Made by a program: the position numbers and the translations under genes. From the NCBI RefSeq assembly GCF_026107455.2, contig NZ_JAPCHY010000004.1, positions 310,001 through 374,000 of the forward strand: a stretch of DNA of 64,000 nt, written 5' to 3'. This document shows positions 46,861-54,958 of this stretch, one piece after another. The stretch's first letter is position 1. Each line of letters starts with the position of its first letter. The notes under the pieces are model-generated. The model did no database searches. It saw only the letters and a list, made by a program, of their open reading frames with translations, and was not told the origin of the DNA. This DNA comes from Xanthomonas chitinilytica. Lineage in GTDB: Bacteria; Pseudomonadota; Gammaproteobacteria; Xanthomonadales; Xanthomonadaceae.

Positions 46861-47934
46861 ATGAAACCGTGCGGAACCACGATGCGGTGGCTGGCCGCAG
46901 CGGCCATGGCCTGGATGGCGCTTGCCGCCCAGGCCGCCCCGCCGGCTGCGCCGATGTCGGGCAATCCGATCCTGCCGGGCTGGTATGCTGATCCCGAGGC
47001 CGCGCTGTTCGGCGACCGCTACTGGATCTTCCCGACGACCTCGCGGCCCTATGCGCAGCAGCGCGGCTTCGACGCGTTCTCCTCGCCGGACCTGGTGCAC
47101 TGGACCCGGCACCCCGACGCGCTGCGGATCGAGGCGGTGGCCTGGGCCAGGCAGGCGCTGTGGGCGCCAGCGGTGGTGGAGAAGGACGGCAGGTACCACC
47201 TGTTCTTCTCGGCCAACGACATCCAGAGCGACGACGAGGTCGGCGGCATCGGCGTGGCGGTGGCCGACAGGCCGCAGGGGCCGTACCGCGACCTGCTCGG
47301 CAAGCCGCTGATCGACAGGTTCCACAACGGCGCACAGCCGATCGACCAGTTCGTGTTCGAGGACGACGACGGCAGCTGGTACATGGTCTATGGCGGCTGG
47401 AAGCACGCCAACATCGTCAAGCTGAAGGACGACTTCAGCGGCGTCGAGCCGATGGCCGACGGCACCGTGTTCAAGGAGATCACCCCGGCGCCGGAGTACG
47501 TGGAGGGCTCGCTGATGTTCAAGCGCGATGGCCGTTACTACTACATGTGGTCGGAGGGTGGCTGGGGCGGCCCGGACTACTCGGTGGCCTATGCCATCGC
47601 CGACAAGCCGACCGGCCCGTTCGAGCGCATCGGCAAGGTCCTGCAGCAGGACCCGGCGATCGCCACCGGCGCCGGTCATCACTCGCTGATCCATGCGCCC
47701 GACGACGACAGCTGGTACATCGTCTACCATCGTCGCCCGCTGGGCGAGACCGATCCCAACCACCGGGTGACGTCGATCGACCGCATGTACTTCGACGCGC
47801 AGGGCCATATCCTGCCGGTGAAGATCACCCACGAGGGCGTGGAAGCGCACCCGCTGCGCCGACCGCCGGTGCCGCGCGCCGGGCGCGCGGCCCACACAGG
47901 AAAACACGCATGGGCACCACGTTGTACGGATTGA
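46861..47934 (+). CDS. Glycoside hydrolase family 43 protein
   Basis: 357 residues with a signal peptide (MRWLAAAAMAWMALAAQA after a short N-terminus). The five-bladed propeller shows the general base in LPGWYADPEAALFGDRYWIF, the pKa-modulating Asp in IDQFVFEDDDGSWYMVYGG and the general acid Glu in EYVEGSLMFKRDGRYYYMW. GH43 enzymes act on arabinofuranosides and xylosides from plant cell walls, in keeping with a plant- or compost-associated lifestyle. Exported. Its last 25 bases overlap the start of yffB in another frame, so the C-terminal [19 protein letters not shown] stretch may be an accidental extension. Confidence 0.85.
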   Translation: MKPCGTTMRWLAAAAMAWMALAAQAAPPAAPMSGNPILPGWYADPEAALFGDRYWIFPTTSRPYAQQRGFDAFSSPDLVHWTRHPDALRIEAVAWARQALWAPAVVEKDGRYHLFFSANDIQSDDEVGGIGVAVADRPQGPYRDLLGKPLIDRFHNGAQPIDQFVFEDDDGSWYMVYGGWKHANIVKLKDDFSGVEPMADGTVFKEITPAPEYVEGSLMFKRDGRYYYMWSEGGWGGPDYSVAYAIADKPTGPFERIGKVLQQDPAIATGAGHHSLIHAPDDDSWYIVYHRRPLGETDPNHRVTSIDRMYFDAQGHILPVKITHEGVEAHPLRRPPVPRAGRAAHTGKHAWAPRCTD

Positions 47935-48269
47935 AGAACTGCGACACCTGCAAGAAGGCGAGCAAATGGCTGGACCGCTTCGGCGTGGCCTACACCTTCG
48001 TCGACTACCGCGACCACAAGCCCGCGCCGGAAACGCTGGTCGACTGGGCCGCGCAGGCCGGCGGTTTCGCCGCACTGGTCAACAAGTCCTCCACCACCTG
48101 GCGGCAGCTGCCGGACAACCGCAAGGCAGCCGCTTCCGACGCCGAGTGGAAGCTGCTGCTGCGCGAATACCCGCAGCTGATCCGGCGACCGGTGGTGGTG
48201 AGCGACGACGGCGCCATGACCCAGGGTTTCTCCGACAACGGTTTCAAGCAGCGCTTCGGCATCGCCTGA
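47910..48269 (+). CDS. yffB: Spx/ArsC-like reductase YffB
   Basis: 119 residues with the arsenate-reductase-like fold: [21 protein letters not shown] (a CxxC motif in the first helix, where E. coli YffB has Cys-Asp-Thr-Ile), [15 protein letters not shown], and the C-terminal [26 protein letters not shown] clear AGGAAAA precedes the ATG. It is immediately upstream of dapE, the same neighbourhood as in E. coli (yffB-dapE). The cellular role is not established; the family includes the arsenate reductase ArsC and the Spx regulator, so a thiol-based activity is likely but not proven. Confidence 0.85.
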   Translation: MGTTLYGLKNCDTCKKASKWLDRFGVAYTFVDYRDHKPAPETLVDWAAQAGGFAALVNKSSTTWRQLPDNRKAAASDAEWKLLLREYPQLIRRPVVVSDDGAMTQGFSDNGFKQRFGIA

Positions 48270-48290
48270 AGGCGGAAAGGCAACGGTGCG

Positions 48291-48310
48291 GGAGCGACTG
48301 GCGTCGCTCC
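48291..48310. repeat. Short REP-like hairpin before dapE
   Basis: GGAGCGAC/GTCGCTCC with a 4-base loop, 38 bases before the dapE ATG. It shares the GGAGCGAC core of the larger REP elements of this window. Confidence 0.6.
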
Positions 48311-48348
48311 TGCATATCCTGCGTATCGCGACAACGATGGAGAATTGC

Positions 48349-49488
48349 ATGAGCGACGTGGTCGGGCTGACCTGCGAACTGATCGCGCGGCCGTCGGTGA
48401 CGCCGGACGATGCCGGCTGCCAGGCGCTGGTCGCCGCGCGGCTGGAGACGTCCGGGTTCGCCTGCGAAAGGCTGCGGCTGGGCCAGGTCGACAACCTGTG
48501 GGCCACCCACGGCAGCGGCTCGCCGGTGCTGGTGCTGCTGGGACATACCGACGTGGTGCCACCCGGCCCGCGCGAGGCCTGGAGCAGCGATCCGTTCCTG
48601 CCGGAGATCCGCGACGGCGTGCTGTACGGGCGCGGCGCCGCCGACATGAAGGGCAGCGTGGCCGCGTTCGTGGTCGCCGCCGAGCAGTTCGTCGCCGCGC
48701 ACCCGGACCATCCGGGCACGCTGGCGCTGCTGCTGACCAGCGACGAGGAAGGCGACGCCATCGACGGCGTGCGCCGCGTCGCCGAACTGTTCCGCGAGCG
48801 CGGGCAGGCGATCGACTGGTGCATCACCGGCGAGCCGTCCTCGACCGCGACGCTGGGCGACCTGCTGCGGGTCGGCCGCCGCGGCAGCCTGTCCGGCTAC
48901 CTGACGGTCAGGGGCGTGCAGGGGCACGTGGCCTATCCGCACAAGGCGCGCAACCCGATCCACCTGGCCGCCGCCGCGTTGGCCGAGCTGTGCGCGCGGC
49001 ACTGGGACGACGGCTACGAGAGCTTCCCGCCGACCAGCCTGCAGGTCTCCAACATCCACGCCGGCACCGGCGCCAACAACGTGATCCCGGGCGAACTGCA
49101 GGTGGCCTTCAACCTGCGCTACAACCCGCACTGGGACGCGCCGAAGCTGGAGGCGGAAATCGCCGCGTTGCTGGAGGCGCACCAGCTCGACTACGCGCTG
49201 CGCTGGCACCGCAGCGGCGAGCCGTTCTACACCCCGGAAGGCCGTTTGCGCAGCGTCGCGCGCGCGGTGCTGGCCGGGTTCGCCGGCGCCCCGCCGGAGG
49301 AAAGCACCGGCGGCGGCACCTCCGACGCGCGCTTCATCGCGCCGCTGGGCGCGCAGTGCATCGAGGTCGGACCGGTCAACGCCAGCATCCACCAGGTGGA
49401 CGAGAACGTGCGCGTGGCCGACCTGGAAGCGTTGCCCGGACTGTACCGGGCGTTGATCGCCGGGCTGCTCGACGACGGCGCCCGTTGA
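48349..49488 (+). CDS. dapE: Succinyl-diaminopimelate desuccinylase
   Basis: 379 residues of the M20 peptidase fold: [20 protein letters not shown], the first metal ligand in [13 protein letters not shown], the second in [15 protein letters not shown], the catalytic Glu and third ligand in [13 protein letters not shown], and the last His in [15 protein letters not shown]. It removes succinate from N-succinyl-diaminopimelate, and with DapD (at 43.7 kb) defines the succinylase route to lysine and meso-diaminopimelate. The ATG at 48349 is preceded by GGAG; an open frame upstream (48286) runs through the REP-like hairpin and is not part of the protein. Confidence 0.96.
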   Translation: MSDVVGLTCELIARPSVTPDDAGCQALVAARLETSGFACERLRLGQVDNLWATHGSGSPVLVLLGHTDVVPPGPREAWSSDPFLPEIRDGVLYGRGAADMKGSVAAFVVAAEQFVAAHPDHPGTLALLLTSDEEGDAIDGVRRVAELFRERGQAIDWCITGEPSSTATLGDLLRVGRRGSLSGYLTVRGVQGHVAYPHKARNPIHLAAAALAELCARHWDDGYESFPPTSLQVSNIHAGTGANNVIPGELQVAFNLRYNPHWDAPKLEAEIAALLEAHQLDYALRWHRSGEPFYTPEGRLRSVARAVLAGFAGAPPEESTGGGTSDARFIAPLGAQCIEVGPVNASIHQVDENVRVADLEALPGLYRALIAGLLDDGAR

Positions 49489-49530
49489 GGCGTCCGTCCG
49501 CCGCGATGCCGTGCCGGTCCACGGCGGCGC

Positions 49531-50373
49531 TCACTCGAAGGTGAAGTGCACCGGCTTGATCGCCTCGCGCCAGTAGGATTCGCCGGCCAGGTAGAAATGC
49601 TGCGCCTCGGCACGGGCGAACCAGCGTGCGGCCTCGTCCTCGTCGCGGGTGACGCCCTTGGGGCCGCGGCCGAGCAACAGGCCGGCGAAGTACTGGCCGA
49701 ACACGTTGCCCTGTTCGCCGGCGCGGCGGTAGCAGTCCATCGCCGCGGCCGGGTCGCGCGGCACGCCGATGCCGCCTTCGTACATCGCGCCCAGGTCGAC
49801 CAGCGCCTCGGCATCGCCGCGTTCGGCCTGGCGGCGGATGGCCGCGAACGGGTCGGCCATGCCCGGCGGCGGCGCGAGGCGGTCGCCCGCCAGCCGGTAC
49901 AGATGGCGATGGTAGACCGCGCGCCGCATCGCCCAGCGCAGCATGCCATCGGTGTCGTCCTGCTGGTCGTGCCAGCGGACCAGCGCCTGCATCGCATACG
50001 GCGAGCCGTGGTAGGCGCTGCGCCGGTACCAGTAGTGCGCCCGGCGCGGATGCGGTTTGATCTGCGCGGCGGCCTCGCCGTCGCCGTCGAGCCGGCCGCT
50101 GGCATGGATCGAGCCCAGCTGCTCCTCGGCGGCGGCGCTGTGCAGGGCGGCCGCGCGTTCGTACCAGCGCAGCGCGGTCCAGTCGCCGCGCCGGCGATAG
50201 GCTTCGCCGACCTGGTACGCGGAGGCCTGGCTGCCGTCGAAGCGCGCGTCCAGTTCGGCGCGTTCGGCGGCCGGCAGCTGCGAGCGCGGCAGGGTGGTGC
50301 AGCCGCCGGCGAGCAGGCAGCCGGCGAGGAGCAGGGCGCGCATCGCGGCCTTGCGCAGGGAAATGGGGGGCAT
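49531..50373 (-). CDS. SEL1-repeat lipoprotein
   Basis: 280 residues. The signal (MRALLLAGCLLAGGC, with Cys in a lipobox) is followed by a series of SEL1/TPR-type repeats (WTALRWYERAAALHSAAAEEQLGSIHASG, EALVDLGAMYEGGIGVPRDPAAAMDCYRRAGEQG, and others). Members are envelope-attached scaffolds for protein partners in secretion or envelope processes. Two starts are possible: 50373 (MPPISLRKAAMRAL) and 50343 (MRALLLAG). It is transcribed divergently from the asnB leader region and separates dapE from asnB, which are neighbours in some relatives. The partner protein is unknown. Confidence 0.8.
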   Translation of the reverse strand: MPPISLRKAAMRALLLAGCLLAGGCTTLPRSQLPAAERAELDARFDGSQASAYQVGEAYRRRGDWTALRWYERAAALHSAAAEEQLGSIHASGRLDGDGEAAAQIKPHPRRAHYWYRRSAYHGSPYAMQALVRWHDQQDDTDGMLRWAMRRAVYHRHLYRLAGDRLAPPPGMADPFAAIRRQAERGDAEALVDLGAMYEGGIGVPRDPAAAMDCYRRAGEQGNVFGQYFAGLLLGRGPKGVTRDEDEAARWFARAEAQHFYLAGESYWREAIKPVHFTFE

Positions 50374-50439
50374 GCAGAAGTCCGTTCCGGTGATGCGCCA
50401 TTATCGCCGTTCCGGGCAGCGTCGTTTCGCTTGCAACAG

Positions 50440-50468
50440 TTGCGCCGCCCCGCGCGCCGCGCTAGTGT
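50440..50468 (+). promoter_or_regulatory. Candidate promoter of the asnB leader transcript
   Basis: TTGCGC (50440-50445) and TAGTGT (50463-50468) are separated by 17 bases. Transcription would begin at about 50475-50476, which is the A of the leader-peptide ATG, so the message would be leaderless. Assigned by inspection. Confidence 0.5.
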
Positions 50469-50475
50469 CGGCCAC

Positions 50476-50571
50476 ATGTCGCCGTTCCGTGCCAACGCCA
50501 ACAACGCCAACCGCAATAACCTGCGTGCGAACAATCGCGCGCGGCCGATGCGGGTCCGCGACCAGGCGTAA
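50476..50571 (+). CDS. Asn-rich leader peptide of asnB (31 aa)
   Basis: A 31-codon open frame starting ATGTCG and ending in TAA. Codons 7, 9, 10, 12, 14, 15, 19 and 20 are all Asn (AAC or AAT): eight of 31, and within codons 7-20 eight of 14. It contains no functional domain. No Shine-Dalgarno sequence precedes the ATG, but the candidate promoter puts the transcription start at the ATG itself. The frame stops 28 bases before a strong terminator upstream of asparagine synthase. This is the arrangement of leader peptides that control attenuation by sensing the charged tRNA of the amino acid they are rich in. Confidence 0.85.
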   Translation: MSPFRANANNANRNNLRANNRARPMRVRDQA

Positions 50572-50629
50572 AGAACGGAACAAGCGCCAGGTCACCAGGA
50601 AACCCGCATCGGCCGATGCGGGTTTTTTT
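50542..50629 (+). terminator. Asparagine attenuator: terminator and competing antiterminator
   Basis: The terminator stem AAACCCGCATCGG (50600-50612) pairs with CCGATGCGGGTTT (50613-50625), followed by T7 (50623-50629). The same CGGCCGATGCGGGT that forms the 3' arm (50610-50623) also occurs inside the leader peptide at 50542-50555. Because 50602-50615 is exactly complementary to that earlier copy, a 14-bp antiterminator can form instead of the terminator. A small stem (GACCAGGCG/CGCCAGGTC, 50560-50593) lies in the loop between them. Ribosome stalling at the Asn codons would leave the early copy free and favour antitermination into asnB. Confidence 0.85.
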
Positions 50630-50718
50630 GTGCCCGGGCGCCGGCGACGGCCGGTCGCGGTTGGCCGGAAGATCCTTCGCTGCACGTGTCCTTCCCCACA
50701 AATCCAGGAGTCTTTCCC

Positions 50719-52434
50719 ATGTGTTCGATCTTCGGCATCTTCGGCCTGCAACCCGGCGACGACCTGCAGGCGCTGCGACGGCAGGCGCTGGAATGTTCCC
50801 GGCGCCAGCGCCACCGCGGCCCGGACTGGAGCGGCGTGTACGCCGACGACGGCGCGATCCTGGTGCACGAGCGGCTGGCCATCGTCGACCCGGCCGGCGG
50901 CTCGCAGCCGCTGCTGTCCGAGGACGGCGGCCTGGCGCTGGCGGTCAACGGCGAGATCTACAACCACCGCGAGCTGAAGAACGAACTCAAGCAGCCGTAT
51001 GCCTTCCAGACCGGTTCGGACTGCGAGGTGATCAACGCGCTGTACCGCGAGGACGAGCCGGGCTCGTTCCTCAACCGCCTCAACGGCATCTTCGCCTTCG
51101 CGCTGTGGGACAAGGCCGCCGGCCGCGTCCTGATCGCCCGCGACCCGATCGGGGTGGTACCGCTGTACTGGGGCCACGACGCCCAGGGCCGGCTGCGGGT
51201 GGCCTCGGAACTGAAGTCGATCGCCGACAGCTGCGCCGATGCCGCGCAGTTCCCGCCGGGACACTGGTACGACAGTTCGCTCGATGACGGCAGCGGGGCC
51301 AGCTCCGCTCTGCGTCGGTACTACCAGCGGCCGTGGCGCGACTACGACGCGGTGCAGGGCGTGGAAGTGTCGAGGCAGGAACTGCGCGAGGCGTTCGAAC
51401 GCGCGGTGCATCGCCAGCTGATGACCGACGTGCCCTATGGCGTGCTGTTGTCCGGCGGGCTGGATTCGTCGCTGGTGGCGGCGGTGGCCGCGCGCTATGC
51501 GCGCCATCGCATCGAGGAGAACGACCAGACCGAGGCCTGGTGGCCGCGCCTGCATTCCTTCGCCATCGGCCTGAAGGGCTCGCCCGACCTGGCCGCCGCC
51601 GCGGTGGCGGCCGAGTCGCTGGGCACGGTGCACCACGGCTTCGAATACACCTTCGAGGAGGGGCTGGATGCGCTGCCGGAGGTGATCCGCCACATCGAGA
51701 CCTACGACGTCACCACCATCCGCGCCTCCACGCCGATGTTCCTGCTGGCGCGGCGGATCAAGGCGATGGGGGTGAAGATGGTGCTGTCCGGCGAGGGCAG
51801 CGACGAGATCTTCGGCGGCTACCTGTACTTCCACAAGGCGCCCGACGCGCGCGAGTTCCACGAGGAGCTGGTGCGCAAGCTCGACGCGCTCAACAACTAC
51901 GACTGCCTGCGCGCCAACAAGTCGATGATGGCCTGGGGCGTGGAGCCGCGGGTGCCGTTCCTGGACCGCGAGTTCCTGGACGTGGCGATGCGCATGGACG
52001 CGCAGTACAAGATGATCGACAAGGCGTCGGCCGGGGCGCAGCGGATGGAGAAGGGCGTGCTGCGCGACGCCTTCGACGGCTACCTGCCGGAGCAGATCCT
52101 GTGGCGGCAGAAGGAGCAGTTCAGCGACGGCGTCGGCTATGGCTGGATCGACGGGTTGAAGGCGCATGCCGAGGCGCAGGTCAGCGACCGCGAGCTGGCC
52201 GCCGCCGACAAGCGCTTCCCGGTCAACCCGCCGCTGACCAAGGAGGCGTACTACTACCGCATGCTGTTCGAGCAGTTCTTCCCGACCCCGGCCGCCGCCG
52301 AGACGGTGCCCGGCGGCAAGTCGATCGCCTGTTCGTCGCCGGCGGCCATCGCCTGGGACGCGGCGTTCGCCAACGCCGCCGATCCCTCGGGGCGCGCGGT
52401 GGCGGGCGTGCACAACGCGGCCGTGGCGGCCTGA
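50719..52434 (+). CDS. asnB: Glutamine-hydrolysing asparagine synthase
   Basis: 571 residues. The protein starts MCSIFGIFG, with Cys2 as the class II amidotransferase nucleophile, followed by the glutaminase domain (RHRGPDWSG, AVNGEIYNHREL) and the C-terminal synthetase with the ATP pyrophosphatase loop VLLSGGLDSSLVAAV near residue 244 and VLSGEGSDEIFGGYLYF. It makes asparagine from aspartate and glutamine with ATP. AGGAG precedes the ATG by 9 nt. The start codon lies 90 bases beyond the leader terminator, so expression probably depends on read-through at the attenuator. Downstream, cytochrome b561 is convergent. Confidence 0.97.
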   Translation: MCSIFGIFGLQPGDDLQALRRQALECSRRQRHRGPDWSGVYADDGAILVHERLAIVDPAGGSQPLLSEDGGLALAVNGEIYNHRELKNELKQPYAFQTGSDCEVINALYREDEPGSFLNRLNGIFAFALWDKAAGRVLIARDPIGVVPLYWGHDAQGRLRVASELKSIADSCADAAQFPPGHWYDSSLDDGSGASSALRRYYQRPWRDYDAVQGVEVSRQELREAFERAVHRQLMTDVPYGVLLSGGLDSSLVAAVAARYARHRIEENDQTEAWWPRLHSFAIGLKGSPDLAAAAVAAESLGTVHHGFEYTFEEGLDALPEVIRHIETYDVTTIRASTPMFLLARRIKAMGVKMVLSGEGSDEIFGGYLYFHKAPDAREFHEELVRKLDALNNYDCLRANKSMMAWGVEPRVPFLDREFLDVAMRMDAQYKMIDKASAGAQRMEKGVLRDAFDGYLPEQILWRQKEQFSDGVGYGWIDGLKAHAEAQVSDRELAAADKRFPVNPPLTKEAYYYRMLFEQFFPTPAAAETVPGGKSIACSSPAAIAWDAAFANAADPSGRAVAGVHNAAVAA

Positions 52435-52500
52435 CGCTTTATCCGTCCCGGAAGATGTCCGCGTGTCGTCATGGACGACGGCGCGCGGCGGGGCGGCCGC

Positions 52501-53049
52501 TCAGAGGCGGCCGGCCATCCGCGCCAGCGTGGTGTCGCGCCACCACCAGTGGTGCAGCGCCACCATCAGCACGTGGCCGGCGACCAGCGCCAGCAATGTC
52601 CAGGCCAGCACGCCGTGCGACAGGTTGGCCGGCGTCATCAGCCAGGCGAGCTTCTCGCCGGTCGCCGGGAACAGCGGGATGCCCCACGGCGCGAAACCGC
52701 GCCCCGAGCCGTATTCGCGCAGCAGCGCCACCGCCGGGACGTAGAGCATCAGCGCATACAGCAGGGCATGCCCGGCCGCGGCCATGCGGCCGATCCAGCT
52801 GGCGGGATGCGGCGGCCGGCGGCGCCATTGCGACAGGCCCCAGGCGCCGCGCAGCAGGATCAGCAGCATCAGCACGGTGCCGACCGGCTTGTGCGTCCCG
52901 ACCATGAACGCGGTGAACGCGTGACGGCCGAGCACCAGCTTCACGCCCATGCCGAAGAACTGCCAGGCGAACAGGGCGGCCATGCTCCAGTGCAGCAGGC
53001 GTGTGGTCAGGCCGTAGCGTTCCGGCGTATCGCGCCAGCGTGAGGTCAT
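52501..53049 (-). CDS. Cytochrome b561
   Basis: 182 residues with four transmembrane helices and histidines in the pattern of bacterial cytochrome b561 (CybB): LLHWSMAALFAWQFFGMGV (helix 1), MVGTHKPVGTVLMLLILL (helix 2), AAAGHALLYALMLYVPAVALL (helix 3), SHGVLAWTLLALVAGHVLMVALHHWWW (helix 4). It is a heme-b quinol-linked electron carrier in the inner membrane. The start at 53049 (MTSRWRDTPERYG) is the family start; a longer frame to 53109 has no support. The neighbours are asnB (convergent) and a CPA2 antiporter (divergent). Confidence 0.85.
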   Translation of the reverse strand: MTSRWRDTPERYGLTTRLLHWSMAALFAWQFFGMGVKLVLGRHAFTAFMVGTHKPVGTVLMLLILLRGAWGLSQWRRRPPHPASWIGRMAAAGHALLYALMLYVPAVALLREYGSGRGFAPWGIPLFPATGEKLAWLMTPANLSHGVLAWTLLALVAGHVLMVALHHWWWRDTTLARMAGRL

Positions 53050-53283
53050 CCGGATGTTCCATGGAGAAAGGGAGGGCGCCGGAAGCGGGTCCGGGCGTGC
53101 ACAGTTCATTCGGGGTCAGGCCGGTTGTCAAATGCGCGCCTGTGGCACGGCGGCTGCCCGGGCGCCTGGCGGTGCGATGGCCACGCCATGCACGGACATG
53201 CTGATGGCATCCGCGATGCGGTGGGTGCCTGCCGTCGCCTGCAGGCCCTAGAATCGCAGGCGATCGATCATGGGGAACGTCGA

Positions 53284-54690
53284 ATGGATTCAGTGCCTGC
53301 CGGAGACGGCGACTCGAGCCGGAGAGTGGGGATGGCACATCGCTATGCAGCGTGGACCTTGCTTCCGCTGGCCGCGGCCTTGCTGCTGGCGCGTTTCTTC
53401 GGGCCGGTAGCGGCGCCGGCCGCCGCGTCCGGCGAAGCGACCGGCGTGGCCGACGGCTGGCTGCATCACCTGTCCGGACCGCTGGCGATGTTCCTGCTGC
53501 AGCTGCTGGTACTGCTGCTGGTGGCCAAGGGCATGGGCTGGTTGTTCCGCCGCTTCGGCCAGCCGGCGGTGATCGGCGAGATGGCGGCGGGGCTGATGAT
53601 GGGGCCGCTGCTGTTCGGGGCGTTGTGGCCGCAGGCGCAGGGCTGGTTGTTCCCGCCGGCGTCGCTGGGAACGCTGGGCCTGCTCAGCCAGCTGGGCGTG
53701 CTGTTGTTCCTGATGGTGGCCGGCGCCGAGTTGAACCTGGCCGGGCTGCGCGGCCGCCGCCGCTTCGCCTTCCTGGTCAGCCATGCCGGCATCGCCGTCC
53801 CGTTCCTGCTGGGCGTGCTGCTGGCGATCTGGCTGTACCCGCAGCATGGGCCGGAAGGCATCGGCTTCGGCAGCTTCGCGCTGTTCATCGGCATCTCGCT
53901 GAGCGTCACCGCGTTCCCGGTGCTGCTGCGGATCCTGGCCGACCGCGGCCTGACCCGCACGCCGCTGGGCCAGACCGCCATCGCCTGCGCCGCGCTGGGC
54001 GATGCCAGCGCCTGGTGCCTGCTGGCGCTGATCGTGGCCGGGGTACAGGCGCAGGGCTGGCTGCCGGCCAGCCTCAACCTGCTGTGCGTGGTGGTCTTCG
54101 CCGGGCTGGTGCTGGGCGTGATGCGGCCGTGGTTCTCGCGCCGGAGCATCGCGCCGGGAAGCGAGGGGCGCTGGCTGATCGCGGTGCTGGTGACGGCGCT
54201 GGCCTGTGCCCTGGTCACCGAGACGCTGGGCATCCATGCCCTGTTCGGCGCGTTCGCCGCCGGCGTGGCCATTTCCGGCAATGCGTCGCTGCAGAAGCTG
54301 GTGATGGAGAAGGTGGAACCGTTCGCGATCACCCTGCTGCTGCCGCTGTTCTTCGCCATGACCGGCCTGCGGCTGCAGGCCGATGCGCTGCAGACCACCG
54401 ACCTGCTGCTGTGCGCGGTGGTGATCGCGGTCGCCACCCTGGGCAAGCTGGTGGGGACCTGGGGCACGGCGCGCAGCGCCGGTGTTCCCAACTTCGAGGC
54501 CTGGCGGCTGGGCGCATTGATGAACACCCGCGGGCTGATGGAGCTGATCGTGCTCAACCTCGGCTACGAGCTGGGATTGATCGGCCCGCGCCTGTTCGCG
54601 GTGATGGTGATCATGGCGCTGGCGACCACGGCGATGACCGGGCCGCTGCTGTCGCTGCTGGACCGCTGGGAGCGGCGCCGGCTGGCGTGA
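53284..54690 (+). CDS. CPA2 family cation:proton antiporter
   Basis: 468 residues with about 12 transmembrane helices in the Kef/NhaS pattern: FGQPAVIGEMAAGLMMGPLLFG (the conserved GE of family CPA2 in the first membrane part), [62 protein letters not shown] (the Asp-containing ion site), TRGLMELIVLNLGYELGLIG. There is no RCK/TrkA_N nucleotide-binding domain at the C-terminus, so it is of the short type. It exchanges Na+ or K+ for H+ across the inner membrane; which ion is not readable. The ATG at 53284 has GGGGAA upstream. It is divergent from cytochrome b561. Confidence 0.88.
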   Translation: MDSVPAGDGDSSRRVGMAHRYAAWTLLPLAAALLLARFFGPVAAPAAASGEATGVADGWLHHLSGPLAMFLLQLLVLLLVAKGMGWLFRRFGQPAVIGEMAAGLMMGPLLFGALWPQAQGWLFPPASLGTLGLLSQLGVLLFLMVAGAELNLAGLRGRRRFAFLVSHAGIAVPFLLGVLLAIWLYPQHGPEGIGFGSFALFIGISLSVTAFPVLLRILADRGLTRTPLGQTAIACAALGDASAWCLLALIVAGVQAQGWLPASLNLLCVVVFAGLVLGVMRPWFSRRSIAPGSEGRWLIAVLVTALACALVTETLGIHALFGAFAAGVAISGNASLQKLVMEKVEPFAITLLLPLFFAMTGLRLQADALQTTDLLLCAVVIAVATLGKLVGTWGTARSAGVPNFEAWRLGALMNTRGLMELIVLNLGYELGLIGPRLFAVMVIMALATTAMTGPLLSLLDRWERRRLA

Positions 54691-54958
54691 TGTGCCGGCT
54701 GCTGCCGCCCGCGTGGAGATGATGGCTGCCGAACTGGGGCATCCTGCTCCGGCTGCCGACAGCCATCGTCGCTTTCGCGCAGAACCTGCCCCGGCGAAGG
54801 CGGGGGCGGGAGCCCGGTGGCTTGCACGGCGATCCCGTCGAAAGTCGCTGGGCGACCGGCGCTTTGCGCTGTTGCGGAGCTTATCCCCGGCGGTTGAACA
54901 GAATCCCGGCAGTTGAAAGCGCCTCGCAGGCGCGATGGCGGCCCCTGATTCGAATGCG

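Noticed and set aside
48286-48348. Longer DapE starting at 48286
   Set aside because: The extra 21 codons run through the REP-like hairpin; the family start with an SD sequence is at 48349.
49546-50571. A 341-codon plus-strand frame ending in the asnB leader peptide
   Set aside because: It is antisense to the SEL1 lipoprotein gene; only the last 31 codons, with the Asn run and a promoter in front, make sense as a coding unit.
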